Origin: Candidatus Saccharibacteria bacterium UBA5145 | GTDB lineage: Bacteria > Patescibacteriota > Saccharimonadia > Saccharimonadales > UBA4665 | Length of the DNA stretch: 42,878 nt | NCBI GenBank assembly: GCA_002413865.1 | Contig: DHXX01000010.1 | Location: 26,172 to 69,049 of the forward strand | Reading direction: 5' to 3' | Shown: in pieces, positions 1 to 8,877 of the stretch | Numbering within the stretch: position 1 is the first letter of the stretch | Layout: every line of letters starts with the position of its first letter | The notes under the pieces: generated by a model | Told to the model about the DNA's origin: nothing | Databases searched by the model: none | The model's input: the letters and a program-made list of their open reading frames with translations, nothing else | Position numbers and translations under genes: made by a program

Positions 1-758
1 GTGCCCTCGGAGCCGACGATGAGCTTCGTTAGGTCAAAGATGCCGGTTTCGCGGTCCCAGACTTCCCACAGCGTGTAACCCATCGAGTTTTTGCTGACGT
101 TAGGCTTGGCGGCCTTGATAACGTCGTATTGGGACTCGCAGAGCTCAAAAATACGCTTGTAGATCGACCCTTCGTAGTCGTTTTGAGCGATTTTGGCGTC
201 GAGTTCGGCCCGTTTGAGCGGGCGAACCGTATATTCATTGCCATCCGCAAAGACAATTTGAAGTTCATTGACGTAATCTTTGGTTTTACCGTACTCGAGA
301 GACTTTTCGCCACCGGCGTTATTGGCCAGCATACCACCGATTGTCGCCATATCACGCGAAGCCGGATAAGCTGGCATCAGGGCTTTGTGCTTGAGTGTTT
401 CGACCTCAAAATCCCGGTAGAACACACCGGGTTGGGCCTGGCCTTCGGTCGCACTGACGTGCTCGATTTTGTTAAAATGTCTACAGAAATCGACGATAAT
501 CGAATCGTTGACCGTACCGCCAGATATATCGGTGCCGGCGGCGCGAGCCGTCAAGGACAGGTCAGGCAGGCGGTGTTTGTTGGCCGCCACCAGACTGACC
601 AATTTTTTGACGTCAGCCGTATCTTTGGGGAAAACGACGAGTTTAGGCACTATCTCGAACAGGGAAGCGTCGTGACTATAAAAATCACGCGTCACCGTTG
701 AATCGTCTAATTCACCGTTAAAACCAGTAGTTTTGAGTTGTTGCTTAAGTGTATTCAT
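1..758 (-). CDS. FAD-linked oxidase / FAD-binding dehydrogenase, N-terminal part (runs off left edge)
   Basis: Reading the minus strand from an ATG at 758 gives an open frame of 252 codons that continues past base 1, so only the N-terminal part is present. The protein resembles the FAD-binding (PCMH/VAO-type) domain of GlcD/D-lactate dehydrogenase-like flavoenzymes. Visible signatures are a segment PKLVVFPKDTADVKKLV near residue 40, an FAD pyrophosphate-binding stretch ARAAGTDISGGTVNDSIIVD near residue 73, and TIGGMLANNAGGEKSLEYGK near residue 140, which matches the second FAD-contact loop. Such enzymes oxidise hydroxy acids or similar substrates; the substrate-binding C-terminal half lies outside the window, so specificity cannot be given. 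The family is clear, the exact enzyme is not. Confidence 0.8.
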   Translation of the reverse strand, partial: MNTLKQQLKTTGFNGELDDSTVTRDFYSHDASLFEIVPKLVVFPKDTADVKKLVSLVAANKHRLPDLSLTARAAGTDISGGTVNDSIIVDFCRHFNKIEHVSATEGQAQPGVFYRDFEVETLKHKALMPAYPASRDMATIGGMLANNAGGEKSLEYGKTKDYVNELQIVFADGNEYTVRPLKRAELDAKIAQNDYEGSIYKRIFELCESQYDVIKAAKPNVSKNSMGYTLWEVWDRETGIFDLTKLIVGSEG

Positions 759-810
759 ACAGTAAGCTTAAGTGTTTCAAACGGTTTATACAAGCGGACG
801 TTACTGGTTG

Positions 811-1012
811 AAAGTCCATAAAGTTATAAAGTTGAAAGTTAGCCCAAGGCCGTGGCCAGGTAGTTAGGGGTTGGTAGTTGGAAGATAGGGAGTTAGCTAC
901 TTGAGCTCGAGCGCGCAGCGCTCCCCATCTACTATCTACCAACTACCATCTACTATCTACCGATTCCAGTAGCCTTACTTTTTATAAACTTTCCACTTTA
1001 TAACTTCCATCT
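811..1012. repeat. nested imperfect palindrome, AT-rich intergenic element (copy 1)
   Basis: The gap before the glycosyltransferase is an imperfect hairpin. The outer arms are a TTATAAAGTTGAAAGTT segment at about 823-839 and its approximate complement near 984-1005. The inner arms are a GGTAGTTGGAAGATAGGGAG segment at about 872-891 and its approximate complement near 921-947. The short phrase CATCTACTATCTACC occurs twice (927-941 and 946-960). Related sequence recurs at 3422-3503 and 16321-16376. No ORF of note is present. Confidence 0.6.
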
Positions 1013-1020
1013 TCTCAGCG

Positions 1021-1026
1021 TATAAT
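1021..1026 (+). promoter_or_regulatory. -10 hexamer TATAAT for the glycosyltransferase, leaderless type
   Basis: A perfect TATAAT ends 8 nt before the ATG at 1035. Transcription would begin at or within a base or two of the start codon. No Shine-Dalgarno sequence is visible. Confidence 0.6.
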
Positions 1027-1034
1027 TGGTGGCA

Positions 1035-2147
1035 ATGTCAGCTCCCAAACGCCGTCCAAAGATTGCCATAATCGGCCCGGCCCACCCCTACAAGGGGGGG
1101 ATTGCCATGGAAACGACCGAACTGGCACACCACCTGCAGGCGACCGGGGCCGAAGTCACGCTCTATTCGTGGAAAGCCCAATATCCAACGCTGCTGTATC
1201 CCGGTAAACAATTCGTTCCGGCCGATAAGCCGGAGCGACCGCGCTTTGAACCGACTGTCCGGCGATTATCGTGGAAAAACCCGGTCGGTTGGTGGCGGCT
1301 AGGGCGCCGGTTGCGCCATTACGACAAGATCGTCTTCGTCTGGTGGCTACCGACGATTCAAGGACCAATTTACTTGACGATACTCAAAGCCCTCGGTCGG
1401 AACGCAGGCAGCCCACAGCGAATAGTGCTCTGCCACAATGTGCTGCCGCACGAGGCTAAACCGGGCGACTTGACCATCACCAAGCTAGTAATGGGGCGAG
1501 TGGACAGGGTACTGGTACACACCCCGGCCCAGGCCAAAATCGCCGCCCGGCTGACGAACCGACCAATCGCTTTGGCCGGTCTGCCTTTGGCGCTGCCGAG
1601 CACGGTTCCCGCCAAACCGCTGACGCGGCGCCCTTTGCAGCGCCGCCTCTTGTTCTTCGGAATTATTCGACCCTACAAAGGACTCGACGTCTTGCTTCGG
1701 GCACTGGCCGACCTACCCGATATCAAACTGACGATCGCCGGCGAATTCTGGGGCGGCAGCGAACCCTATCAAAAGTTGCTCCAAGAACTCGACCTTGAAC
1801 AACGCGTCACGATCCACGCCGGCTACGCCTCCGACGAACAGCTGGCTCAATTTTTCGCCGACTGCGACGCCTTGGTCCTGCCGTACCGCGGCGGCACCGC
1901 CAGCCAAAACGTCGGCATTGGGCACGCCTACGGCGTCCCGGTGATCGCGACGACCGCTGGGTCGATGGCCGAACAGATCAAGCCGGATGTCGATGGTTTG
2001 CTCTGTGAGCCCGACGACGTCGCCAGCTTGACCGCCGCCATTAGCAAATTTTATGAACCGGGTGTCGCGGCCAGACTCCAGCGCGGCATACCGGCAGTTT
2101 CAGACCAAGCCGGTTGGCAGGCCTACTTGGCGGCGCTCTTAGGCTAA
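1035..2147 (+). CDS. GT4-type glycosyltransferase
   Basis: A 370-residue glycosyltransferase with the two-domain GT-B architecture. The N-terminal domain begins with IAIIGPAHPYKGGIAMETTE, the glycine-rich acceptor-side loop typical of GT4. The C-terminal domain has LLFFGIIRPYKGLDVLLRA (about residue 210), LTIAGEFWGG, a LPYRGGTASQNVGIGHAYG stretch at the nucleotide-sugar site, and GVPVIATTAGSMAEQI. The usual EX7E pair is not obvious at that site, so donor handling may be atypical. Such enzymes transfer a sugar from a nucleotide donor to a surface glycan or lipid precursor; no donor or acceptor can be assigned. I chose ATG 1035 rather than the upstream TTG/GTG codons because a TATAAT ends 8 nt before it. 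Confidence 0.82.
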   Translation: MSAPKRRPKIAIIGPAHPYKGGIAMETTELAHHLQATGAEVTLYSWKAQYPTLLYPGKQFVPADKPERPRFEPTVRRLSWKNPVGWWRLGRRLRHYDKIVFVWWLPTIQGPIYLTILKALGRNAGSPQRIVLCHNVLPHEAKPGDLTITKLVMGRVDRVLVHTPAQAKIAARLTNRPIALAGLPLALPSTVPAKPLTRRPLQRRLLFFGIIRPYKGLDVLLRALADLPDIKLTIAGEFWGGSEPYQKLLQELDLEQRVTIHAGYASDEQLAQFFADCDALVLPYRGGTASQNVGIGHAYGVPVIATTAGSMAEQIKPDVDGLLCEPDDVASLTAAISKFYEPGVAARLQRGIPAVSDQAGWQAYLAALLG

Positions 2148-2193
2148 CAAACGTAGTCGCCAGACAAGATAATCTGCTATAGTCATAAGCATA

Positions 2194-3387
2194 ATGCAAA
2201 AGCCAAAAGAACGCGTCCTGATAGTCGGTAGTGGTTTTGGCGGTACAAAAGCGGCCCTCGAGTTGGCTGGCGACCCGCGCTTTGCCGTGACCTTACTGAC
2301 CAATGACTTAAACCTGCGTTACTACCCGGCCTTTTATCACACCGCGACCGGCGGCAAGCGGGCCAATTCCAGCCTGCCTTTGATCGATATTTTTGCAGCT
2401 AAAGAAGTGACCCTAGCTAGTGGAAGCGTCACCACACTGGACCGTAAAGCCAAAACTATCACCACGGCTGACGGCACGGCCTACCCCTATGACGCCCTTA
2501 TATTGGGGCTCGGGGTGGTAACAAACTATTTTGGCATTCCCGGGCTGGCCGAGTACTCGTACAGTATTAAGAGCGTGGCCGAAGCCGAGCGTTTCAAAGC
2601 GCACCTGCACCAACAACTGATAGACGATCGGCAGCCCGACTTGAACTACGTTATCATCGGGGCCGGCCCAACCGGCATCGAGCTAGCCGGTGCTTTGCCC
2701 CTCTATCTGCGCCGCATCATGAAATTACACGGCATCAAACACCGCGCCATCCACGTTGATTTAATCGAGGCCGCGCCACGGCTCTTGCCACGACTACCGA
2801 AGGACGCGTCACGCATGGTCCGCCGCCAGCTCAAGCACTTGGGCGTAAAACTCTACACCAACAGTGTCGTTCAAGGCCAATCAGCCGACGACCTGACTAT
2901 TAATGGCAAGCCCATCCGGAGCCACACCGTCGTCTGGACGGCCGGCGTCACGAATCATCCGTTTTTTAATGATAACCACTTCACGATCATGGGCCGCGGC
3001 AAGGTTGGCGTTGATGCCTATTTGCAAACCGAAGAAAATATTTTTGTGATTGGCGATAACGCCAACACCCCGTACAGCGGTTTGGCCCAAACGGCCCTCC
3101 TAGACGGCACTTTCGTGGCCAAAAATTTACAACGGCGGGCGAGTGGCAAAACGATGAAGAGTTACAAAGCCATCCAGCCCATTACGGTCATCCCGGCGGG
3201 GGCCCACTGGGCCGCTGTCTGCTATGGCGGCCTGCGCATCTACGGCTGGCTGGGCTGGGCGCTCCGTGAAGCCGCCGACTTGATTGGCTTTCACGATTAC
3301 GAACCATGGCATAAAGCCATGCACCAGTACATGACAGCCTATGGCGACCAAGACGACTGCCGGATTTGCACCCCAGCAGTCAAGTAA
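2194..3387 (+). CDS. ndh: type II NADH dehydrogenase (NDH-2), FAD/NAD(P)-dependent
   Basis: A 397-residue two-dinucleotide-fold flavoprotein of the NDH-2 family, which oxidises NADH and passes electrons to a membrane quinone without pumping protons. The FAD motif GSGFGGTKAALEL lies near residue 12, YDALILGLGVVTNYFGIPG near residue 99, the NADH-binding motif VIIGAGPTGIELAGAL near residue 154, and the second FAD contact VIGDNANTPYSGLAQTA near residue 287. The C-terminal region GGLRIYGWLGWALREAADLIGF is hydrophobic and amphipathic, consistent with peripheral membrane attachment. The length is normal for the family. No quinone biosynthesis or terminal oxidase gene is nearby. A TATAGT hexamer ends 10 nt before the ATG. 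A sulfide:quinone oxidoreductase is a less likely alternative, since its characteristic cysteines are not evident. Confidence 0.85.
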   Translation: MQKPKERVLIVGSGFGGTKAALELAGDPRFAVTLLTNDLNLRYYPAFYHTATGGKRANSSLPLIDIFAAKEVTLASGSVTTLDRKAKTITTADGTAYPYDALILGLGVVTNYFGIPGLAEYSYSIKSVAEAERFKAHLHQQLIDDRQPDLNYVIIGAGPTGIELAGALPLYLRRIMKLHGIKHRAIHVDLIEAAPRLLPRLPKDASRMVRRQLKHLGVKLYTNSVVQGQSADDLTINGKPIRSHTVVWTAGVTNHPFFNDNHFTIMGRGKVGVDAYLQTEENIFVIGDNANTPYSGLAQTALLDGTFVAKNLQRRASGKTMKSYKAIQPITVIPAGAHWAAVCYGGLRIYGWLGWALREAADLIGFHDYEPWHKAMHQYMTAYGDQDDCRICTPAVK

Positions 3388-3421
3388 ACTCATAACTCTA
3401 TTCACGAACAGGATGACAGTA

Positions 3422-3503
3422 GAAAGTTCATAAAGTTATAAAGTTGAAAGTTAGCTGCAGCCCGAGCCAACTTTCAACTTAATGAACTTTCTACTTTATA
3501 ACT
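3422..3503. repeat. AT-rich palindromic intergenic element (copy 2)
   Basis: A hairpin with arms GAAAGTTCATAAAGTTATAA... and the complementary AACTTTCAACTTAATGAAC (3471-3489), separated by a G+C-rich loop containing AGCCCGAGCC. The arm phrase AAAGTTGAAAGTTAGC is shared with copies at about 827-842 and 16348-16364. Confidence 0.65.
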
Positions 3504-3535
3504 CTCTCGCGGCCGGTTCCGTATACAATAGGGTT

Positions 3536-6500
3536 ATGAATTCAATGGAACAAAAGTTCGTGGCCGCCTACAACGGTCTTAATGGCAACCAAAAACAGGC
3601 CGTTGATAGCATTGATGGCCCAATTTTGGTCGTCGCCGGGCCAGGCACGGGCAAAACCCAATTACTGACACTGCGAATCGCCAATATCTTGCGCCGGACG
3701 GATGTACTGCCCGAAAATATTCTCTGCCTAACTTTTACCGACTCGGCCGCCCACACCATGCGCGAACGCCTGACCGGCATCATCGGCCAAGCCGCCTACA
3801 ACGTCACGATTAGCACCTATCACGCCTTCGGGAGCGAACTACTGCGCCGCTATCCGGAATATTTTACGGCCACGGCTGATCTCGTGGCGGCCGACGACTT
3901 GACGATTGACACGATTTTTAGAACAATTCTCGCCAGCCTGCCTTATGCCAACCCGCTCAAACACGACGTCTTTTTGCGTGACGTCAAGACACTCATCAGC
4001 GATAGCAAGCGAGCCTTGCTGACGCCGGACGACCTGCGTTCAATCGCCCGCCGCAATCAAAAGTTTATCGATCAAACTTCGATGCTAACCCGGGATCTAC
4101 TGGCCGACATGGCGCGAATCGATAAAAAGGCCGGCCCCTTGTTTAGCAAACTGGCCGCGGCCACCGCCAAACTGCCATCAACGCCGTCACTACCCAATGC
4201 GCGCACCGTGCCCGTCAGTCAGCTCTGGCAACAAGACCTCGAAACCGCCCTCGAACTCTTTGGCCAAACCGGTAAAACGACCTCGCTGACACAGTGGAAA
4301 AATAAATGGCTCGAAAAAGACCCGGCTGGAGAATTTATCGTCGCCGGGACTGACGCCAACCGCAAGCTGGTGGCGGCGGCGACAATCTATGAACAGTACC
4401 TGAGCGAACTGGCCAGCCAGGGATTATTTGATTACGACGACATGATCCTGCGCGCCATTCGGGGGCTTGAAGCCCACGCCGAGCTGCGCTACACCCTCCA
4501 AGAACGCTACCTCTACCTGCTGCTCGACGAATTCCAAGACACCAACGTTGCCCAAGCCCGGCTGGTCGAGCTATTGACCGACAGCCCGGTGCACGAAGGG
4601 CGTCCCAATGTCTTAGCCGTCGGCGACGACGATCAGGCGATTTATGCTTTCCAGGGAGCCAACTATTCCCACATGTTGAGCTTCTACCAGCGCTACAAAG
4701 ACGTCACGGTCGTGCCTTTGACACAAAATTATCGTTCCCACGCCGACATCTTACACGTCGCTGGGGCGATTGCTGGCCAGATTGAAACCAGATTGCACCA
4801 TCATTTCCCGGCCATCGACAAAACCATCAGCGCCGCCAACCCCAAGCTACCTGCCAAAGCCATTGTGGAGCGGCGTGAATTCAAGAGCGAATTGGCGCAG
4901 CACAGCTGGGTGGCCGAGCGCATCGATCAACTCATTAAAGACGGCTTGCCGGCGGGATCAATCGCCGTCCTGGCGCCAAAACACCAATATTTACAGTCGC
5001 TGGTACCTTTTTTGCACGAACTCGGCATCGCCATCCACTATGAACGCCGCGAAAACGTCCTCGAAGAACCGATTATCCAAGAACTTCTGATTATGAGTCA
5101 GTTGGTAATCGCGCTGGCCGACAGCAACCAAGCCGCCGCCGACCACGCCTGGTCGCGCGTCTTAGCCCTCGATTTTTGGCGGCTACCAACCAGTCTGATC
5201 TGGCAGCTCAGCTGGCAAGCCACAGCCGATAAACGCGATTGGACAAACCTTCTCCTAGAGCAGCCCAGCACCCGACCAATCGCCCTATTTTTTATCCGCT
5301 TGAGCCAGCTGACGAGCAGTCACTCCCTAGAACAACTACTCGATATGTTGCTCGGTACGACGGCGGTGGATTTGCACGAAGCCGACCTGCCCGAAGCGTA
5401 CAGCGCGCCATTTTATGACTATTATTTCGGTGCGACGGCCATCAGTCAAAACACGACGACTTTTTGGCAGCTCCTAGCCAACCTGACGGTCCTGCGCGAA
5501 CGTTTGCGCGAATATCGCAGTGCCGAATCGGTCGCCCTCAAGCTGAGTGACTTTCTGGCCTTCGTGACGGCCCACCAAACGGCTGATCTCAAAATCCTAA
5601 ACACCAACCCCCATCAAGAAGCCAGCCAAGCTGTCCAGTTGATGACGGTCTACAAGGCCAAAGGGCAGGAGTTTAGCGCCGTTTTTATACTGGCGGCCAT
5701 CGACGAAGTTTGGGGCACCAAGGCCCGGGCACTCGGGTCGCGCCTCAGTCTGCCGGCGAACCTGCAGTATATCCGCTACGCCGGAACCACCGAAGATGAA
5801 CGCTTGCGTTTGTTCTACGTCGCGCTGACACGCGCCAAAACCCAACTCTACCTGACAAGCTACACCAGTACGTTCACGGGCCGCTTGACGACTCGTCTCA
5901 AATATCTAGCCGAGCAAGCCAATGAAGACGGCAGCGTCCAGAGCCCTTGGTTACCAGCTCACGCCACGGCCGTAATCGTCGAAGATCGTCAAGCTCCGGA
6001 GTTAACCCAGCTCCATAATTACTGGCAGGCGCAGCACGACCTGGTCGCTCAACCGGAATTACGTGATCTGCTCGCGACTAGGCTGCAGAATTATCAGTTG
6101 AGTCCGACGCAGCTCAATACTTTCCTCGACGCGACCCGTGACGGTCCAGCTAAATTTTTCCGCCAGGCACTACTCCGTTTTCCGTCGGCCCCTTCGGTCA
6201 GCAGCAGTTACGGTAACGCCATGCACGAAACGCTGGAGTGGATTCACTATTATCAAAAGTCGCACGCCCAACTGCCGGTAATCGATCAAACGATGCAAGC
6301 CTACGAACGCCGCTTGCAATTGCAACGGGTCGGTGAGCCCCACCACAGCCTCTTGGTCGAGCGCGGCCGGACAGCCCTAGAGATCTACCTTGATCAACGC
6401 AGTCAAACAATCCAGAGCGACAATCGGGTGGAATACAGTTTTCGCCACGAGGGAGTCCGGGTCGGCCAAGCCCACTTAAATGGCAAAATCGATAAATTAA

Positions 6501-6886
6501 TCATCGACCAAAAACAAAAAACGATTGTGATCGTGGATTACAAAACCGGCAAGAGCCACGCTCGTTGGAGCCGCGAGACTAAACTCCATTTTTATCGCCA
6601 CCAGTTGTACTTCTATAAGCTCCTCGTCGAAAGCTCGCGCAGCTTTCGAGGCTACCGCATCATCGACGCCTACCTCGAATTTGTCGAACCGGACGCGCTC
6701 GGCGACATCGTTGAATTACACGCCAACTTCAACGACGCGGACGAACAGCGCTTCAAGGCGTTGATTAGCGCCGTTTGGGAACGTATCGTGGCGCTCGACT
6801 TTCCCGATACCAGCCAGTACTCCGACGACCTCAAGGGCATCGAAGCCTTCGAGGATTACTTATTGGGCGAACAGCCCGAAGACTAA
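3536..6886 (+). CDS. UvrD/PcrA-like superfamily 1 helicase fused to RecB-family nuclease domain
   Basis: An 1116-residue DNA helicase-nuclease. Superfamily 1A motifs are present in order: Walker A GPGTGKT near residue 36, Walker B region LLLDEFQDTN near residue 335, VGDDDQAIYAFQGAN (motif III) near residue 365, TVYKAKGQEF (motif V) near residue 705, and RLFYVALTRAK (motif VI) near residue 765. The last ~250 residues carry VIVDYKTGKSHARW followed by HRHQLYFYKLL-like sequence, the core of PD-(D/E)XK exonucleases of the RecB/Cas4/AddB group. This two-part design suggests DNA-end processing and repair recombination rather than simple UvrD-type excision repair. The start is ATG 3536 because TACAAT ends 6 nt upstream; an in-frame upstream ATG at 3482 lies inside the repeat element. 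No AddB/RecC partner is visible in the window. Confidence 0.88.
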   Translation: MNSMEQKFVAAYNGLNGNQKQAVDSIDGPILVVAGPGTGKTQLLTLRIANILRRTDVLPENILCLTFTDSAAHTMRERLTGIIGQAAYNVTISTYHAFGSELLRRYPEYFTATADLVAADDLTIDTIFRTILASLPYANPLKHDVFLRDVKTLISDSKRALLTPDDLRSIARRNQKFIDQTSMLTRDLLADMARIDKKAGPLFSKLAAATAKLPSTPSLPNARTVPVSQLWQQDLETALELFGQTGKTTSLTQWKNKWLEKDPAGEFIVAGTDANRKLVAAATIYEQYLSELASQGLFDYDDMILRAIRGLEAHAELRYTLQERYLYLLLDEFQDTNVAQARLVELLTDSPVHEGRPNVLAVGDDDQAIYAFQGANYSHMLSFYQRYKDVTVVPLTQNYRSHADILHVAGAIAGQIETRLHHHFPAIDKTISAANPKLPAKAIVERREFKSELAQHSWVAERIDQLIKDGLPAGSIAVLAPKHQYLQSLVPFLHELGIAIHYERRENVLEEPIIQELLIMSQLVIALADSNQAAADHAWSRVLALDFWRLPTSLIWQLSWQATADKRDWTNLLLEQPSTRPIALFFIRLSQLTSSHSLEQLLDMLLGTTAVDLHEADLPEAYSAPFYDYYFGATAISQNTTTFWQLLANLTVLRERLREYRSAESVALKLSDFLAFVTAHQTADLKILNTNPHQEASQAVQLMTVYKAKGQEFSAVFILAAIDEVWGTKARALGSRLSLPANLQYIRYAGTTEDERLRLFYVALTRAKTQLYLTSYTSTFTGRLTTRLKYLAEQANEDGSVQSPWLPAHATAVIVEDRQAPELTQLHNYWQAQHDLVAQPELRDLLATRLQNYQLSPTQLNTFLDATRDGPAKFFRQALLRFPSAPSVSSSYGNAMHETLEWIHYYQKSHAQLPVIDQTMQAYERRLQLQRVGEPHHSLLVERGRTALEIYLDQRSQTIQSDNRVEYSFRHEGVRVGQAHLNGKIDKLIIDQKQKTIVIVDYKTGKSHARWSRETKLHFYRHQLYFYKLLVESSRSFRGYRIIDAYLEFVEPDALGDIVELHANFNDADEQRFKALISAVWERIVALDFPDTSQYSDDLKGIEAFEDYLLGEQPED

Positions 6887-6932
6887 TCTCAAAGAAACGT
6901 TTCACATAATAAACAAACGTAAGTTTGCTCCT

Positions 6933-6965
6933 TGTCATCCCAGCGCAGGCTGGGACCCAGTCAAT
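6933..6965. repeat. dispersed palindrome, CCCAGC/GCTGGG type
   Basis: TGTCATCCCAGCG...GCTGGGACCCAGTCAA, a short stem (CCCAGC/GCTGGG) with an asymmetric tail. It matches the perfect inverted pair that encloses the GIY-YIG gene at 23007-23417 except in the loop. It lies directly behind the helicase gene. Confidence 0.8.
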
Positions 6966-7049
6966 TCTTGTGCCGTTAGGCACTCCGAATAGTCTTTCGC
7001 TGGTGACATCACCGCCTTTACATCGGAACCTATACTTTCCTTTTTTATA

Positions 7050-7256
7050 TCCTTACTTTGGGCCGCCAAAGTAAGCAAAACTCCCGACCAGGACACTACG
7101 CGCGGGGGTAAAGATCTATTTGTTGCTGCGCCGTCAGAACGCCTACGGCGGTTCCATATAATTTTTTATAAGATGATATGGAACTTGGCAGTCGGCTGGA
7201 TTCAGAAACAAACAGCTCTTTACCTCCGGCTGCGTTTAGTGGTCGGTACCGGCTTC
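7050..7256. repeat. large nested inverted-repeat element in a gene-free stretch
   Basis: The gap from 6887 to 7451 holds no convincing gene. At 7050-7073 there is a perfect 10-bp stem CTTACTTTGG/CCAAAGTAAG around a 4-nt loop. From about 7083 to 7256 a larger imperfect inverted repeat is seen: CCGACCAGGACACTACGC...GGTAAAGATCTATTTGTT on the left pairs approximately with AACAAACAGCTCTTTACC...GTGGTCGG on the right. The centre has another stem TTCCATAT/ATATGGAA. The structure suggests a MITE-like or REP-like element. Confidence 0.6.
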
Positions 7257-7310
7257 TGGGCTTGTTGTTAAGAAAAGCCTTATGTCCATAGAACGCTACC
7301 TGCCGCGTCG

Positions 7311-7332
7311 CCCTGAACTAGTTTCGGGATGA
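7311..7332. repeat. dispersed palindrome, CCTGAA/TTCAGG type, degenerate
   Basis: CCCTGAACTAGTTTCGGG followed by ATGACA. It is an imperfect member of the same family as the perfect copy at 20020-20046 and the copy at 9406-9428. Confidence 0.6.
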
Positions 7333-7387
7333 CAGTGGCACTAACAAAGATTTTTGAAGGAAAAAGATTCGGAATAAGTTGGTAAAC

Positions 7388-7418
7388 AAAAATACCGCCT
7401 GCAGAAGGCGGTATTTTT
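7388..7418 (-). terminator. rho-independent terminator, usable on both strands
   Basis: The stem ATACCGCCT/AAGGCGGTAT has a 4-nt loop and is flanked by A and T runs on both sides. It lies just past the stop codon of the minus-strand aquaporin gene and most likely ends that transcript. Confidence 0.85.
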
Positions 7419-7451
7419 AGATAACTTTAGTCGCTAAAACAGTCGACTTTT

Positions 7452-8213
7452 TTACTTTTTGGCGCGAGTTGTAGCTCGCTTGGCCGGAACTTTTTTGACA
7501 GTTTTAGTAGTTTTAGTAGCGACGCTAGTAGCGCGCGGGCTTTTGACGGCCACGGCACTCGCTTTGCTGGCACCTTCAGAAACAACAAGTGCTTCGCTGG
7601 GTGCGAACAATAAAGTGTAAAGATTGACGCCGATGACGGCACCGATCACTGGGCCGAGGACGAACGTCGTCAAAACGAACGATCGAACGCCGAGCGCCAC
7701 GGCTGGGTTGAGCAGGCCAATGGCAACTTCCGAAACGGCCACCATACCAACGACGTAGGCGAGACCGGTCATAGACGCGGTAACGGCTCGGCTGAGGCCT
7801 TGATAGACCGCTGCTGTCCAGCCAAAGGCGAGAATAGCCGTACCGAGGGCTTCAGCGACGAGTACGTGCGTCGTAAAGGTGTTCTTAACCGATGGCAGCG
7901 TACTGCTCACCAGGTAGGTGAAGACGCCGTAAGCGGCCCACGCACCGAGCAGCTGAACGACAATGTAGAGCACCGCTTTGACGGTCGAAATCTTTCGGGC
8001 CGTCCACAGGCCGATTGTCAGCGCTGGGTTAAAGTTAGCACCCGATACGCCGCCAAAAGCGAACGTCATTAGGGCGACTGTTAAACCCGCTGCCAGTGCG
8101 ACAAAAAACGGCACTCCCAGGTTAGACGTTTTAACACTCAATACCAGGAGTGTCAGAATCCCCGTACCAAGAAACTCAGCCACCAAGGTAGCTATCTTGT
8201 GTCTTCCAAACAT
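7452..8213 (-). CDS. aquaporin / MIP-family channel with basic C-terminal tail
   Basis: A 253-residue membrane channel of the major intrinsic protein family, moving water or small uncharged solutes across the cytoplasmic membrane. Both half-helix motifs are present: GANFNPALT (first NPA) near residue 58 and GLLNPAVALGVRSF (second NPA, with the arginine of the selectivity filter) near residue 167. Six hydrophobic helices can be picked out. The last ~45 residues form a lysine/alanine/threonine-rich tail ending VPAKRATTRAKK, not a normal part of aquaporins and similar in composition to histone H1-like tails. A terminator follows the gene. Water versus glycerol selectivity cannot be fixed from the visible residues alone. 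Confidence 0.88.
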   Translation of the reverse strand: MFGRHKIATLVAEFLGTGILTLLVLSVKTSNLGVPFFVALAAGLTVALMTFAFGGVSGANFNPALTIGLWTARKISTVKAVLYIVVQLLGAWAAYGVFTYLVSSTLPSVKNTFTTHVLVAEALGTAILAFGWTAAVYQGLSRAVTASMTGLAYVVGMVAVSEVAIGLLNPAVALGVRSFVLTTFVLGPVIGAVIGVNLYTLLFAPSEALVVSEGASKASAVAVKSPRATSVATKTTKTVKKVPAKRATTRAKK

Positions 8214-8482
8214 TTGGAACCTCCACTTAATTTAATATCACAAGCGTACCTTGAACGTACCGCTTTGTAAAGAGATAGGTTATTTTACTAGACGGCACCG
8301 CTTCATCTGGAGGCGGGCTATGGCCAAGTTTGGTCGGACTCGACTGGTTGACTAGGTCAGGTCGAAACTCAAGTCAGAGCGGCCAGTATCTGGTGTTTTG
8401 TTCAACTTAGTGACTTATGAATATTCGCTAGTAAGATAAGTCACAGCAACGTCGGTAAAAGTATTCCATACTAACAATACCA

Positions 8483-8812
8483 ATGACAAACCCCAACACC
8501 CTCTCCGAACAACCACCGGCTCAGGACTATAGAATAAATATATTTGATTATATCTTCGCACTGCAAGACGAAGATCCACAGTCGACCGTCCGGTTGGTGA
8601 AGCGTTTATGGGATGAGCTCACTCCCGACGAGCAAGCGGCTCGTTACGACATGACGAAGTCTTTTTACCCAAAAGAAGACGATCGGGGGCGACAGAATCT
8701 TCTCTGCGGACAACTGATTCTCGAACACATCGCGAGAGAAGCCGACCTCGCTCTCGACCTCGACCATCAGTTCGGACTGACTAGCCCCATCAGCCCCGAA
8801 GCCGCGGCTTGA
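8483..8812 (+). CDS. hypothetical protein, 109 aa
   Basis: I do not recognise this protein. It is soluble and acidic, with a proline-rich start, a helical middle containing STVRLVKRLWDELTPDEQAA, and no cysteines positioned for metal binding. The putative promoter hexamer TACTAA ends 8 nt before the ATG, matching the leaderless pattern of other genes here. It ends TGA and is followed after 65 nt by mscL on the same strand. Codon use looks like its neighbours, so it is likely a real, lineage-specific gene. Confidence 0.6.
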   Translation: MTNPNTLSEQPPAQDYRINIFDYIFALQDEDPQSTVRLVKRLWDELTPDEQAARYDMTKSFYPKEDDRGRQNLLCGQLILEHIAREADLALDLDHQFGLTSPISPEAAA

Positions 8813-8877
8813 GCCTCCACCTAGACGACGGCGCGAACTATTGTTAATATGCTGACATACAATTAGCGAGGCTGATC

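Noticed and set aside
129..701. Plus-strand ORF of 190 codons
   Set aside because: It is the antisense shadow of the FAD-linked oxidase, whose frame has clear FAD-binding motifs.
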